Below the pieces are notes generated by a model. The model worked only from the letters and a program-made list of their open reading frames with translations, did not search any database and was not told where the DNA came from. Positions 35,785 through 44,601 of a stretch of DNA of 64,000 nucleotides are shown in pieces. Source of the stretch: an uncultured Treponema sp. (GTDB lineage Bacteria; Spirochaetota; Spirochaetia; Treponematales; Treponemataceae); contig CASGDA010000003.1 in assembly GCA_949300145.1 (NCBI GenBank), positions 163,493 to 227,492 on the forward strand, given 5' to 3'. A program made the translations under genes and the position numbers. Every line of letters begins with the position of its first letter. The first letter of the stretch is position 1.

Positions 35785-37215
35785 TTAAAGCTTGTCAATG
35801 AGCATTGAACACTTCCCTGACGGGATGGGAAGCGTCTTTTTCTTCTGCCCCAGAATGTTTATCGTAAAATAATACAGCTTTTCGCTTTCCATATGGATTT
35901 CCCATCCACGCTGGCTTTTGTTCGACAAAATGGTTATGAAGTTCCGTTTCAGGCTCAGGTTTTCAATACCCATGACTTCCAGATTGGGGATAATCCAGTC
36001 CACGGTTTTCCGGGGCAGGCTTATGCTCAAGCCTATTATGTTTTCAATCATCAGGGCGATTGTGGACAGACCGGCATATGGGAAGTACTGTTTCCTCGGG
36101 AAGTTCGCCCTGCTGGGCCATACCGCCGGCCCTTCTTTTTGGGGCAGGTAGGCTTCCCACAGGCTTCCCTTGTTCTGGTCGCCGTTGGGGGACAGGGCGT
36201 CGAGCACATAATATAAATGGCGTATGGCGCATTCCCTCGCCAGATCCCACCGGTTGTATTTTTCCAACCCCTTAATCACCATGAAGTTGAAGGAAGGGAA
36301 AACACTTCCCCTGCAGCCCATCCCCCTTTCGTCATATTCAGGGTCGTCCACGGAAAGAGAGGGGAAGGGATGGTCAACCCCGAAAGTTTTCTGGTTCTGC
36401 AGGTGGGCTATGAGTTTTTCCGCCTTGTTTTCGTTAGGTATTTCCGCCAGCAGGGGCCAGAATCCGGCGATGGTTTTCTGGGGAAGCCTTTCTTCCTTTG
36501 CGTCAAGGTCGTGGTAGAATTCGGTGTCAGGATCCCACATCTTTGAGTTTATCCTGGTTTTCAGAGAGAAATACATCCTCTTGTACCGGAAAGAAAGCTC
36601 CTTGTCATTCAGAATGTCCCCGAGGGCCGACATATACAGGGCGTTCACCGCAAGGGCAGTGTTGAAATCCACCGGATACACGGCTTTTTTCCGCGGGCTG
36701 TTCGGCATGGATGTCGCCGCGAGCGGTACTTTGTACAGTCCGTTTTCCTGTTTGAAAAGGCTGTCAATCCAATCCATGTAATTCTGAAGGACAGGGATGA
36801 TTTCCTTAATCCTTTTTTTATTCCCGCCCTTATGAAACAGGTTGAATTCAGCCCAGGCAAACAGGGGCATTCCTATCCCCTCGGGATTATCCTTTGAGAG
36901 GACCGGATCCCCGGTTTTAAGGTCGTATTTCCAGCGGATTGCGCCGTTTTTTTCCTGTTTTGAATAAAAGTAGTCCAAATTATGATCCGCGTGGTAGTTT
37001 CTGTTTGAATAAACAAAAAAGAACGTGGAAAAAATACTTTCGTACTGGTTGATTATAAAGTCGTCCCCGGAGGGATATATAAAATAACCGTCGGGAGATA
37101 CCTCTCCTGTTTCAGGTTTAATCCAGTAATCGTGAATCCATGCCCAGGAACGGTCATAAATATCGACAAAATCCTGATCGTAGAAGTGAATGGTGGGGAA
37201 ATCCCTTTTGTTCAA
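35785..37215 (-). CDS. Intracellular (alpha/alpha)6-barrel glycoside hydrolase (trehalase/GH63-like)
   Basis: The 476-residue protein has the (alpha/alpha)6 plan of MGH1/GH63/trehalase-like enzymes: repeated helices with aromatic-rich loops, for example QYESIFSTFFFVYSNRNY, GMPLFAWAEFNLF, YPVDFNTALAVNALY, GCRGSVFPSFNFMVIKGLEKY and KGSLWEAYLPQKEGPA, the last with a likely catalytic Glu. A short beta region ends the protein. No signal peptide. It starts with TTG at 37215 behind a strong AGGAG six bases upstream. The glycan substrate is unknown; trehalose, mannosyl-glycerate and glucosyl derivatives are candidates. Confidence 0.72.
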   Translation of the reverse strand: MNKRDFPTIHFYDQDFVDIYDRSWAWIHDYWIKPETGEVSPDGYFIYPSGDDFIINQYESIFSTFFFVYSNRNYHADHNLDYFYSKQEKNGAIRWKYDLKTGDPVLSKDNPEGIGMPLFAWAEFNLFHKGGNKKRIKEIIPVLQNYMDWIDSLFKQENGLYKVPLAATSMPNSPRKKAVYPVDFNTALAVNALYMSALGDILNDKELSFRYKRMYFSLKTRINSKMWDPDTEFYHDLDAKEERLPQKTIAGFWPLLAEIPNENKAEKLIAHLQNQKTFGVDHPFPSLSVDDPEYDERGMGCRGSVFPSFNFMVIKGLEKYNRWDLARECAIRHLYYVLDALSPNGDQNKGSLWEAYLPQKEGPAVWPSRANFPRKQYFPYAGLSTIALMIENIIGLSISLPRKTVDWIIPNLEVMGIENLSLKRNFITILSNKSQRGWEIHMESEKLYYFTINILGQKKKTLPIPSGKCSMLIDKL

Positions 37216-37348
37216 GCCTGTCTCCTGCTAAGGCGAAATACGCCATTTTAACAATACTAAAGGATAGTATATCATACAATAATTAAAAAATTTAGAAAAA
37301 TATAAAATTTATAGTAAAAAAAATATTAATGATATAAAATTGAACCGT

Positions 37349-39832
37349 ATGTATCAGAGCAGAGTTTTCCTTGAAATCCGTTTCATGCTTCCATCCAATG
37401 CCAAGGCTTTCTGTTCCTGCCGTCCCGGGGGATCTGCGGGAAACTGTCCCTTTTGCAGGGGGGAAGCCGGGGCTGTCCCCCTGGTAAATTCATCCGCCGT
37501 TGAATTTGCCTGTACACTGGCGGATGAATTGGACTGCAGGCTGCCCGGTACCGCTGTTTTTGAGAAACAAAAGTATATGCCGGAGGTTCCCCCGAAATAC
37601 AGGATTTCCGGTGTTTCACTTAAAATCGCTGAGAACGGTTTTATGGAAATCCAGTTTCACAGGCGTAAAAAATGCATAAAAATCACGGAAATACGCATTG
37701 AAGAATATACCGGCACCCTGATAGCCTCTTCTGCCTCCGGTTCCCCCTGGTCCTTTGTCATGGATTATTCCCGTACAGGTTGTCCCTGCATCCGTATATT
37801 CACAGCCGCTGATTTTGAGACCGGGGATGAGGCTGAAATCTTCCTTTCAGAATTGGGAAGGCGGATCCAGTACATAGGTTTCCTCCCCCTGCTGAAAACC
37901 TCCGGGCTGGACTTTCCCCGCAACACCGCCAGGTGCAGCGCTTATGCCGGGGTGGTTGAATATCCCGGAGAGCCGGGAAGTTTCGTCAAATTGTCCTGTT
38001 TGGATTCCGCCGAATGTGTAAAGAAAGCGGTTGACCTTGAAATACGCAGGCAGGAGGGAATCCTGTCCGCGGGCGGGCAGGTTCCTTCCGAGATTTTTGT
38101 ATGGAATCCTGAAGAAAGCCGGATGGAATTTTATAAAACCCTGTCCGGGGTTTTGAATCCCTCCGCGGAAACAGAACCATTGCCGTCCCTTCCGCCGTTC
38201 CGCTGTCCGCCTGCCCTTATTTCCGGGCTTAAGGCCAGTGTCTCGGAGCATCCGTCCGAAAGGCGGGAAAGGTTTATAAATTCCTACGGGATTTCCTGGC
38301 GTCTCGCGGATTTTATCTGCGCGGAAAAGAAACGGGCTGATTTTTTGGATCAGGCGGTGTCATTGGGAGTGGAGCCTTTGCCCGCCGCCCGCATCATGAT
38401 GTCCGATATTGTTCCACTTCTTGACAAAAAAGGTCTGGATATAAGGAATTCCCCTGTTTCCCCGAAAAGATTCGCTTCAATATTAAACCTGCGCCGTTCC
38501 GGGGAAATCAGCTCCAAAAACATGAGGCTTCTCCTTTCTGAGGTGGTTGACACCGACATGGATCCTTCGGTTCTTGTGGATGAAAACGGCTGGAGGCAGA
38601 TATGCGACGCCGCGGTTTTATCCTCCATGGCGGAAAGGGTTCTGGCCGGGAACCCCGGTTACGCTGCCGGCCTTCTGGCGGGTGATATAAGCGCCCTTGA
38701 TGTTTTGACGCTCAAAATGGAGGAGGCCGCCGGAAGCTCCATCGACCATGATCTGGCTAAACGGATAATAAAGGACAGGGCGGGTATAAGTGTTTGTTGT
38801 GTGCTTTCAATGGGCGGCACTATTTCCGGAACGGTTATGGAAGAGTCTTCCGGAGGTGGTTCTTCATGCGCCGAGATTCATTCCGGCGGTGCGGATGTTT
38901 TGTCCGCTATCGCTGCCGGAACAGAAACAGGCGGCAAGGTGATGGTGGAGAATGTCATTTCCGGAGATCTCATGAGCGAAGAAATTCAGCCTTCAGATTG
39001 GGCCGCCTTAATATGCTCAGTGTCCTCAAAAATCGCCGGAGGGAATTCAAACGGTATTGTCATAACCCACGGCACCGATACCCTCGCTTTTACCGCTCCC
39101 CTGATTTACTGGCTTTTTGCCGATTCCCCTGTGCCCGTTGTTTTAACCGCTTCCAGCGCGCCTCCGGTATGCAGTTCCAAAAACGGAGACGCCGGGGCGG
39201 CCGTATATTCCGGCGAGGCTGTTGAAAATCTGCGTGCCGCCCTGAAACTCGCCGGTGAAAAAAAGAACGGGGTTTATGTGGTTTACGGAGGGCGGGTTCT
39301 TTCACCTGTGAACCTGAAATTTACCAGTCCGTCTCCCGGCGGATTCGTGAACTGGAATATGGCTGAGCCTGTTTTCCACGGACACGGGCTTTTTTCTGAT
39401 TACTGGAACACCGACTCATATGTAATGGGCCGTATTCTTTCAGATGCGGCTGACAGAATGCATATGTGCAGGATTTTTCCGGGATTGCGTTCAGACAGGC
39501 TGAATGCCCTGATTGATGCCGGTGTCACGGAATTTTTCCTGGAAGTTTACGGGCGCGGTACCGGCAGCATGAAGGATTCATCGTATTCACTGAAAGATTT
39601 GCTGATGAATGGCAGGCAGAAGGGGTGCAGGTTTTACTGCACTTCCCAGCAGGAATGCGAGGTGAATTTTTCAGGCTACATGACTTCCCGGCGGCTTTGG
39701 CGGGAAGGCTTGATACCAATGGGCGGTTTAACCACGGAAACAGCCGTAGCCCTTTATTTCGCGGCGAGCCTGGCCTGTGACAGCCCTGAAGAGCTTCTCC
39801 TGACGATGGAGACCGCCGCGGCTTGTCTGTGA
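37349..39832 (+). CDS. GatB/GatE-like protein fused to asparaginase/GatD-like amidase
   Basis: One open frame of 827 residues joins two halves of tRNA-dependent amidotransferases. Residues 1 to about 475 follow the GatB/GatE plan: a four-Cys zinc site (C22, C24, C33, C36 in FCSC and NCPFC), VPLVNSSAVEFACTLADEL, a cradle region with MDYSRTGCPCIRI, VDLEIRRQEGIL, and the YqeY-like tail (RLADFICAEKKRADFLDQAV, EISSKNMRLLLSEVVDTDMDP). Residues about 480-827 are a type I/II asparaginase: SMGGTISG with nucleophile T491, THGTDT (T576, D577), Lys657 in NLKFTS. In archaea GatE and GatD are separate subunits. Several GatB kinase-site motifs are altered (FLEIR instead of GLEVH; RCSAYAGV instead of RCDANVS), so tRNA-acid phosphorylation is doubtful. 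A TAAAAT lies 14 bases before the ATG and no ribosome site is seen. Confidence 0.8.
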   Translation: MYQSRVFLEIRFMLPSNAKAFCSCRPGGSAGNCPFCRGEAGAVPLVNSSAVEFACTLADELDCRLPGTAVFEKQKYMPEVPPKYRISGVSLKIAENGFMEIQFHRRKKCIKITEIRIEEYTGTLIASSASGSPWSFVMDYSRTGCPCIRIFTAADFETGDEAEIFLSELGRRIQYIGFLPLLKTSGLDFPRNTARCSAYAGVVEYPGEPGSFVKLSCLDSAECVKKAVDLEIRRQEGILSAGGQVPSEIFVWNPEESRMEFYKTLSGVLNPSAETEPLPSLPPFRCPPALISGLKASVSEHPSERRERFINSYGISWRLADFICAEKKRADFLDQAVSLGVEPLPAARIMMSDIVPLLDKKGLDIRNSPVSPKRFASILNLRRSGEISSKNMRLLLSEVVDTDMDPSVLVDENGWRQICDAAVLSSMAERVLAGNPGYAAGLLAGDISALDVLTLKMEEAAGSSIDHDLAKRIIKDRAGISVCCVLSMGGTISGTVMEESSGGGSSCAEIHSGGADVLSAIAAGTETGGKVMVENVISGDLMSEEIQPSDWAALICSVSSKIAGGNSNGIVITHGTDTLAFTAPLIYWLFADSPVPVVLTASSAPPVCSSKNGDAGAAVYSGEAVENLRAALKLAGEKKNGVYVVYGGRVLSPVNLKFTSPSPGGFVNWNMAEPVFHGHGLFSDYWNTDSYVMGRILSDAADRMHMCRIFPGLRSDRLNALIDAGVTEFFLEVYGRGTGSMKDSSYSLKDLLMNGRQKGCRFYCTSQQECEVNFSGYMTSRRLWREGLIPMGGLTTETAVALYFAASLACDSPEELLLTMETAAACL

Positions 39833-39842
39833 CGTGTCCCGC

Positions 39843-41756
39843 TTAATTTCCGCCGGACTGGGGCTCTTCCTGCGCCTGCTGTTGCTGCGCAGGCGCGGCG
39901 TCTCCCGTGAATAGGCGGACGGTTTCATATTCACTTTTGTGACGCATTTTCAGGAACAGTGTGCCTGTTTCCGGATGATACCTGTAGCCCGAAGAGTTGT
40001 AGGTTTCAAACCTCGGATCTGTCCTGAAGTCGATGCCGTAAATTTGAACCCTGTTGAATCTTGGGATTCCCGTGACAATCATGTAATGGGTTGACCCGGC
40101 GGGAAATCTTGCTGTTATGTCTATCACGTTTCCTTCAGTGGAGACAATATTCACGGACAATGCGCAGGTCCATACACAGTAGGGATTTATGCTTACCATA
40201 TGCGGGTACCAGGTTTGAAGCGGTTCCACGAGGGGATATATTTCTCCCAGGGACATGGTTCCATCAGAAGAACCGCCGCTTCCTGCGCTTGAATCCCGCT
40301 GCGATTCGGAAATGTCAAAAGATTTGGGGACTGTGTTTCTGTCGGCGGCCATATCCAATATTGTTACAGTCAAAAATCTTCCGACCGCCTTCCAGTCAGC
40401 TTTCCCGCTGTTTTTATCCCCGTAACGGTATAAAATAGACGCGGTTTCCAGCATAAGCCGGGTGTCAACGGTTTTACTGCCGTTGGTAAGGTAGAGAGCC
40501 CTTCCGTTTTTGTCTGAATATTTTACATACTGAAGGTTTTCGCGTATTTTTTCTTCGCAGAGAATGATGATGTCATTTCCGATAGTCTCGTTGCTTTGGT
40601 CTGCCGAATCCCTGTCCGTGTAGAATTCAAGGATTCCGGCGGCCTGTCTCGCGGTTATTGCCTCCGTTCCAGCGGATTTCACCGCGAGTTCAGTCAAGGC
40701 GGGAATATCCGCCGTTTTTTTGTTTTCAATCAGAAAAGATACGAGGGCTTTTTTCTCGAATACAGCGGGATTCCCTTCCGACAGGTTTTTGTTGTAGGCG
40801 TTAAGTTCCCCCGCGTTTGATTCCCGCCTCTTCTCCCAGTTGCTTTCCAGATTGTTTATATAAACTGATGTGAGGTATGAGCGGTTTGTTCCCGATACGA
40901 AGGATGCGGGAATGGAATTCACCGTCTGCTGGTATGTGCCCGCCTTTCCGCTTTCCGAAACATACGCCGCCAGAAGCTGTTCCGAAAGGGAACCGGCGCT
41001 TGAAGCCGCCTTGTATAAGGAGGAAACCTCGTTGTAAAAGATTTGGGTCGCCTTCAGGTAAGAATCTTCGGATGCGGCGGGATCCGTGGCGATTTCCGCA
41101 ATGGTTGTTTCCTGCCGCGGCTCATACTTTTGGTATACAACCAGCGGATTGTCCTTCCTGATTGAAAGATACGAGGTTACAGGCGGATTTTCCCCGTTTT
41201 TCCCCGTGTCGAAAGCCGCCCCCGAAAGACTGAAAAGGTTTTTTTCCACTCTGAGCATGAGGACATTGCTCATGGTTTCAAACCTTACCCCTGTGGCAAG
41301 ATTATATTTCAACCTTATTTCGGAAATGCCCTCCGGAATTTCCGCTGAAATAATTACTCCGGCGGAATCTTTTTTATTGTTTTCGCCGTTGCTGTTTACT
41401 TCCGCAGGGAAAAATGTTAGGCTTATACCCCGGTTGAATTTTATTGCGAAGCTGTTTTCTTCTTTTATAAAGGATTCAGGCTCCGCCACAAAAAACCTTC
41501 CGTCTTCTGTGACCGCTGTCAACGGATTTTCGTTGTCTATGAAAAAATTGATGCCGCTTGCAGAAATAAATACCGGAAGCTCCGGGGTTTTTGCGCCGGT
41601 TTGCCCGTTCGTTTTTTCCGAACCGCTGATTTTAAGTCCGTCTATGGATAGAAAGAATCCGCTGTCGTTGGTAAACTGTAAAAATAAAATACCGAAGATA
41701 ATAATGATATAAATTGCCAGTATTATGATAATTCGTTTGAAAATATTTATCGCCAT
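39843..41756 (-). CDS. Membrane-anchored protein of unknown function
   Basis: I do not recognise this 637-residue protein. A single N-terminal hydrophobic helix (about 8-28) without a cleavage site suggests an anchor with the rest outside the cytoplasm. The region to about 210 looks beta-rich, residues 230-470 helical, and a beta region near 510-620 contains WYPHMVSINPYCVWTC and FPAGSTHYMIVTGIPRF. The tail is Gln/Glu/Pro-rich and disordered. It is convergent with the GatB/asparaginase gene (10 bases) and divergent from the TPR lipoprotein gene (66 bases). Confidence 0.7.
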   Translation of the reverse strand: MAINIFKRIIIILAIYIIIIFGILFLQFTNDSGFFLSIDGLKISGSEKTNGQTGAKTPELPVFISASGINFFIDNENPLTAVTEDGRFFVAEPESFIKEENSFAIKFNRGISLTFFPAEVNSNGENNKKDSAGVIISAEIPEGISEIRLKYNLATGVRFETMSNVLMLRVEKNLFSLSGAAFDTGKNGENPPVTSYLSIRKDNPLVVYQKYEPRQETTIAEIATDPAASEDSYLKATQIFYNEVSSLYKAASSAGSLSEQLLAAYVSESGKAGTYQQTVNSIPASFVSGTNRSYLTSVYINNLESNWEKRRESNAGELNAYNKNLSEGNPAVFEKKALVSFLIENKKTADIPALTELAVKSAGTEAITARQAAGILEFYTDRDSADQSNETIGNDIIILCEEKIRENLQYVKYSDKNGRALYLTNGSKTVDTRLMLETASILYRYGDKNSGKADWKAVGRFLTVTILDMAADRNTVPKSFDISESQRDSSAGSGGSSDGTMSLGEIYPLVEPLQTWYPHMVSINPYCVWTCALSVNIVSTEGNVIDITARFPAGSTHYMIVTGIPRFNRVQIYGIDFRTDPRFETYNSSGYRYHPETGTLFLKMRHKSEYETVRLFTGDAAPAQQQQAQEEPQSGGN

Positions 41757-41822
41757 TTGTTCCAGTGTAACTGAAACCGAATGATTAAATCAAGGTTTAA
41801 ATATAAAACGGAGTGTTTGAAT

Positions 41823-43355
41823 ATGAAAAACGAGAACAACCCCATCATCGGAGTTTTTACGGATATAAGCCGGGTCTTTTTTTTCCTGGCGGCTGCCTGT
41901 CTGCTTTTCCCTGCTCTGGTGATTTCCTGCGCAACAACCGGTTCAGCCGCACCCGCGGCGGAGGATACGGGGACCTCTGTTGTTACGGAACCCGTGCAGG
42001 AGGAACCCGTTGAGGAAACCCCCGCCCTTTCCCATGTTGAAGAAGAAAGCGGTTTCGACAAATACGCCTTCGCTTCCACTCTGGCTGACCTTCTGGAGGC
42101 GGAGGACTTTGACGCCGCGGTTTCGTTTTTCGATACAGTTCCGGAGCCGGACGCTTCCTCTTTGGATATTCTGAAACTCAAACTTTCCATCCTTATTTCC
42201 GCCGGGGATTTGAAGGCGGCTTCCTCTCTGGCTGATTCCCTGGAAGCTGAATATAAAAATGATACCGAAATCCTTTATTCCCAGGCTGTAATAGCCCTTG
42301 CGGAAAACAAAACCCTGGAGCGGGGCAGGTATCTTAAAAAAATCGTGGAGATTGATCCGGACAATACAGAGGCGCTGGTGACGCTCGCCGAGGATTCCCT
42401 CGGTAAAAAAGCTTATGGTGACGCTAAGAATTGGTACCAGAAGGCCGTTAATGCGGATCCGGAAAATATTTCCGCGGTGAAGGGGCTGGCTCATTCATAT
42501 TTTATGCAGGATAAACTTGACGAAGCCATGTCCGTAATTGACAAAGCAATCGCTGACAATCCTGATTCTTCCGAGCTTTGGGCGGAAAGGGCTTTGATTC
42601 ACAGCGAAAAAAGGAATAATCCCCGCGCCCTTGATGATATCCGCCGGGCCATTGAATTGAATCCGGAAGTTTCCTCTTATTGGACGAATTACGGTATATT
42701 CCTTCTGAAAGCTTCAAAACTTGGAGATGCCCTGGACGCATTCACCGAAGCGATAAAGTTGAATCCGGATGATTATTTGCCGTATATTTACCGGTGCGGT
42801 GTAAACGACAGCCTTGGGAATACGGAGGCGGCTGTCTCGGATTACAGGTTCGTGTGTGAACGGTATCCGCAATATTATTATGCCGCGGAAGGCCTCGGTG
42901 CCCTTTTGTGGCTTCAGGGGGATTACGCCGGAGCCAAAGATGCCTTTGCCCATGCGAATAAATATGCCCCTAAGGATTCCTCCTACGCCCTGATGTACAC
43001 CTTGTGCTGTTATCATCTGGGGCAAAAAGAGGAGGCAAGGAAATTCATTGCGAAGTTCATGAATACCCTGGACCGCTCTTCCACCGAATATTTCGTTTGC
43101 CGCCTTTTTTATGACAGGACAGGCGATGCGGATGTGGTCAACCGGATTTCCAGGGAAAAGGACGCGTCTTTACGTGCAAAGTATATGTTTTACATGGCTT
43201 CGTATTATGAGCTTTTTCAGAATAAATCCCTGGCAATGAAAATATATTCCGAAATAACGGAAACCCAGGGTCCTTCTTTTTTTGAACACAGACTCGCCGC
43301 GGCGAAGGTGAAAAATGCACCGGCGGAAATTTCAAGCCTTATGGACGGAAACTGA
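41823..43355 (+). CDS. TPR-repeat lipoprotein
   Basis: The 510-residue protein has a lipoprotein signal with lipobox LVISC (Cys36), an acidic Pro/Glu/Thr linker (about 40-75), then at least eight tetratricopeptide-like helix pairs, with clear units such as DNTEALVTLAEDSLGKKAYG, DALDAFTEAIKLNPDDYLPY and LGALLWLQGDYAGAKDAFA. TPR lipoproteins act as periplasmic or outer-membrane-associated scaffolds in spirochaetes. ATG 41823 is chosen for the signal peptide; an ATG 42 bases upstream is less likely. It is followed after 3 bases by a TraB-family gene. Confidence 0.85.
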   Translation: MKNENNPIIGVFTDISRVFFFLAAACLLFPALVISCATTGSAAPAAEDTGTSVVTEPVQEEPVEETPALSHVEEESGFDKYAFASTLADLLEAEDFDAAVSFFDTVPEPDASSLDILKLKLSILISAGDLKAASSLADSLEAEYKNDTEILYSQAVIALAENKTLERGRYLKKIVEIDPDNTEALVTLAEDSLGKKAYGDAKNWYQKAVNADPENISAVKGLAHSYFMQDKLDEAMSVIDKAIADNPDSSELWAERALIHSEKRNNPRALDDIRRAIELNPEVSSYWTNYGIFLLKASKLGDALDAFTEAIKLNPDDYLPYIYRCGVNDSLGNTEAAVSDYRFVCERYPQYYYAAEGLGALLWLQGDYAGAKDAFAHANKYAPKDSSYALMYTLCCYHLGQKEEARKFIAKFMNTLDRSSTEYFVCRLFYDRTGDADVVNRISREKDASLRAKYMFYMASYYELFQNKSLAMKIYSEITETQGPSFFEHRLAAAKVKNAPAEISSLMDGN

Positions 43356-43358
43356 TTT

Positions 43359-44573
43359 ATGAACGGACAGACTCAGAGTGAAAATCAGACTCAAAGTGAA
43401 AATCAAATGCTGCGCAGAATTCAGGCGGACGGCAGGGAAATAATCCTCATCGGGACAGCGCATATTTCCCAGTCCAGCGCCGATGAGGTTTCTGAAATGA
43501 TTGTTTCCGAAAAACCGGACAGGGTTTGCGTTGAGCTGGATGACGACCGGCTGAAGTCAATGCAGAATGAAAAGGGCTGGCAGGATCTGGACATCGTGAA
43601 GGTCCTGAAGTCCGGGAAGGGTTTCCTCCTGCTTACCAACCTGGCCCTTTCTTCCTTCCAGAAACGGATGGGCGAGGGTGTCGGCATAAAACCGGGCACG
43701 GAGATGAAAGCCGCTGTTGAAACCGCGGAGTCTGCCGGAATCCCGTGTTCAATGGTGGACAGACCCATTCAAGTGACGCTGCGCCGTGCGTGGGCGAAGA
43801 ATTCCTTTTTCGGCAAGGTCAAGCTTTTAAGCGCCCTTCTGTCCAGCGCTTTCAGTAAGGAGGAAATGACCGAAGAGGAAATCGAGAACCTGAAAAACCA
43901 GAGCGTGATGGACGGAATGATGGACGAGCTTTCAAAATTCCTGCCGTCTGTAAAAGAGGTTCTCATTGATGAGAGGGACAGATATCTCGCTTCAAAAATA
44001 TGGGATGCGCCGGGACAAAAAGTCGTTGCGGTTCTCGGGGCCGGACATCTGAATGGAACTGTGCGCTGGCTGGAGAGTCTGGCGTCGGGAAACGCTTCCA
44101 GTGATGTTTCAGATATTTCCGAAGTCCCGCCGAAAAAGGCCTCTTCCAAATTTGCAGGGGCGGTCATCCCCCTTTTGATAGCCGCTCTTTTGATAGCCGG
44201 ATTTTTCACCGGCGGAGCAAAGACCTCCATGGAGATGCTTTTGCGCTGGCTTTTGTGGAACGGTTCCCTCGCCGCAGCCGGAAGTCTTTTGGCTTTGGCT
44301 CATCCGCTGACAATACTTGTTTCCTTTGCCGGCGCTCCTGTCGCAACGGTGAATCCCTTTATCGGGGTGGGGCTGTTCGCCGGAATCTGCGAGGCCGGCC
44401 TGCGTAAGCCCAGGGTAAGGGACATGGAAAACCTTTCGGCCGATGTCCTTAAATTCTCAGGTTTCTATAAAAACAGGATAGCCCACATTCTTGTGGTATT
44501 TTTCCTTTCCAGTCTTGGAGGGGCTGTAGGAAACTTTATTGCGGTTCCAGCTTTGATTTCAAGTTTGCTGTGA
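43359..44573 (+). CDS. TraB/PrgY family membrane protein
   Basis: The 404-residue protein has an N-terminal TraB/PrgY domain with LIGTAHISQSS (about 31), VCVELDDDRL, the Arg/Glu-rich middle VLIDERDRYLASKIW and VVAVLGAGHLNG (about 225), then about four to five membrane helices from about 262 to the end. PrgY in Enterococcus reduces export of a mating pheromone and the fold resembles TIKI metalloproteases; the function here is unknown. The N-terminus has a perfect 6-residue tandem repeat (QTQSEN twice) that could be skipped if Met17 is the real start. Confidence 0.9.
   Translation: MNGQTQSENQTQSENQMLRRIQADGREIILIGTAHISQSSADEVSEMIVSEKPDRVCVELDDDRLKSMQNEKGWQDLDIVKVLKSGKGFLLLTNLALSSFQKRMGEGVGIKPGTEMKAAVETAESAGIPCSMVDRPIQVTLRRAWAKNSFFGKVKLLSALLSSAFSKEEMTEEEIENLKNQSVMDGMMDELSKFLPSVKEVLIDERDRYLASKIWDAPGQKVVAVLGAGHLNGTVRWLESLASGNASSDVSDISEVPPKKASSKFAGAVIPLLIAALLIAGFFTGGAKTSMEMLLRWLLWNGSLAAAGSLLALAHPLTILVSFAGAPVATVNPFIGVGLFAGICEAGLRKPRVRDMENLSADVLKFSGFYKNRIAHILVVFFLSSLGGAVGNFIAVPALISSLL
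43368..43403 (+). repeat. Tandem 18-bp repeat in the TraB-family gene
   Basis: CAGACTCAGAGTGAAAAT and CAGACTCAAAGTGAAAAT are adjacent and differ at one base. They encode QTQSEN twice. Copy number may vary between strains by slippage without changing frame. Confidence 0.8.
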
Positions 44574-44601
44574 AGCAAACGGCAAAACGGCAAAACGCCT
44601 G

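Noticed and set aside
37349..39832. The GatB-like/asparaginase fusion as a joining of two genes by sequencing error
   Set aside because: The frame is continuous with a natural linker at about 475-480, and both halves have full-length plans; I cannot exclude an error absolutely but see no sign of one.
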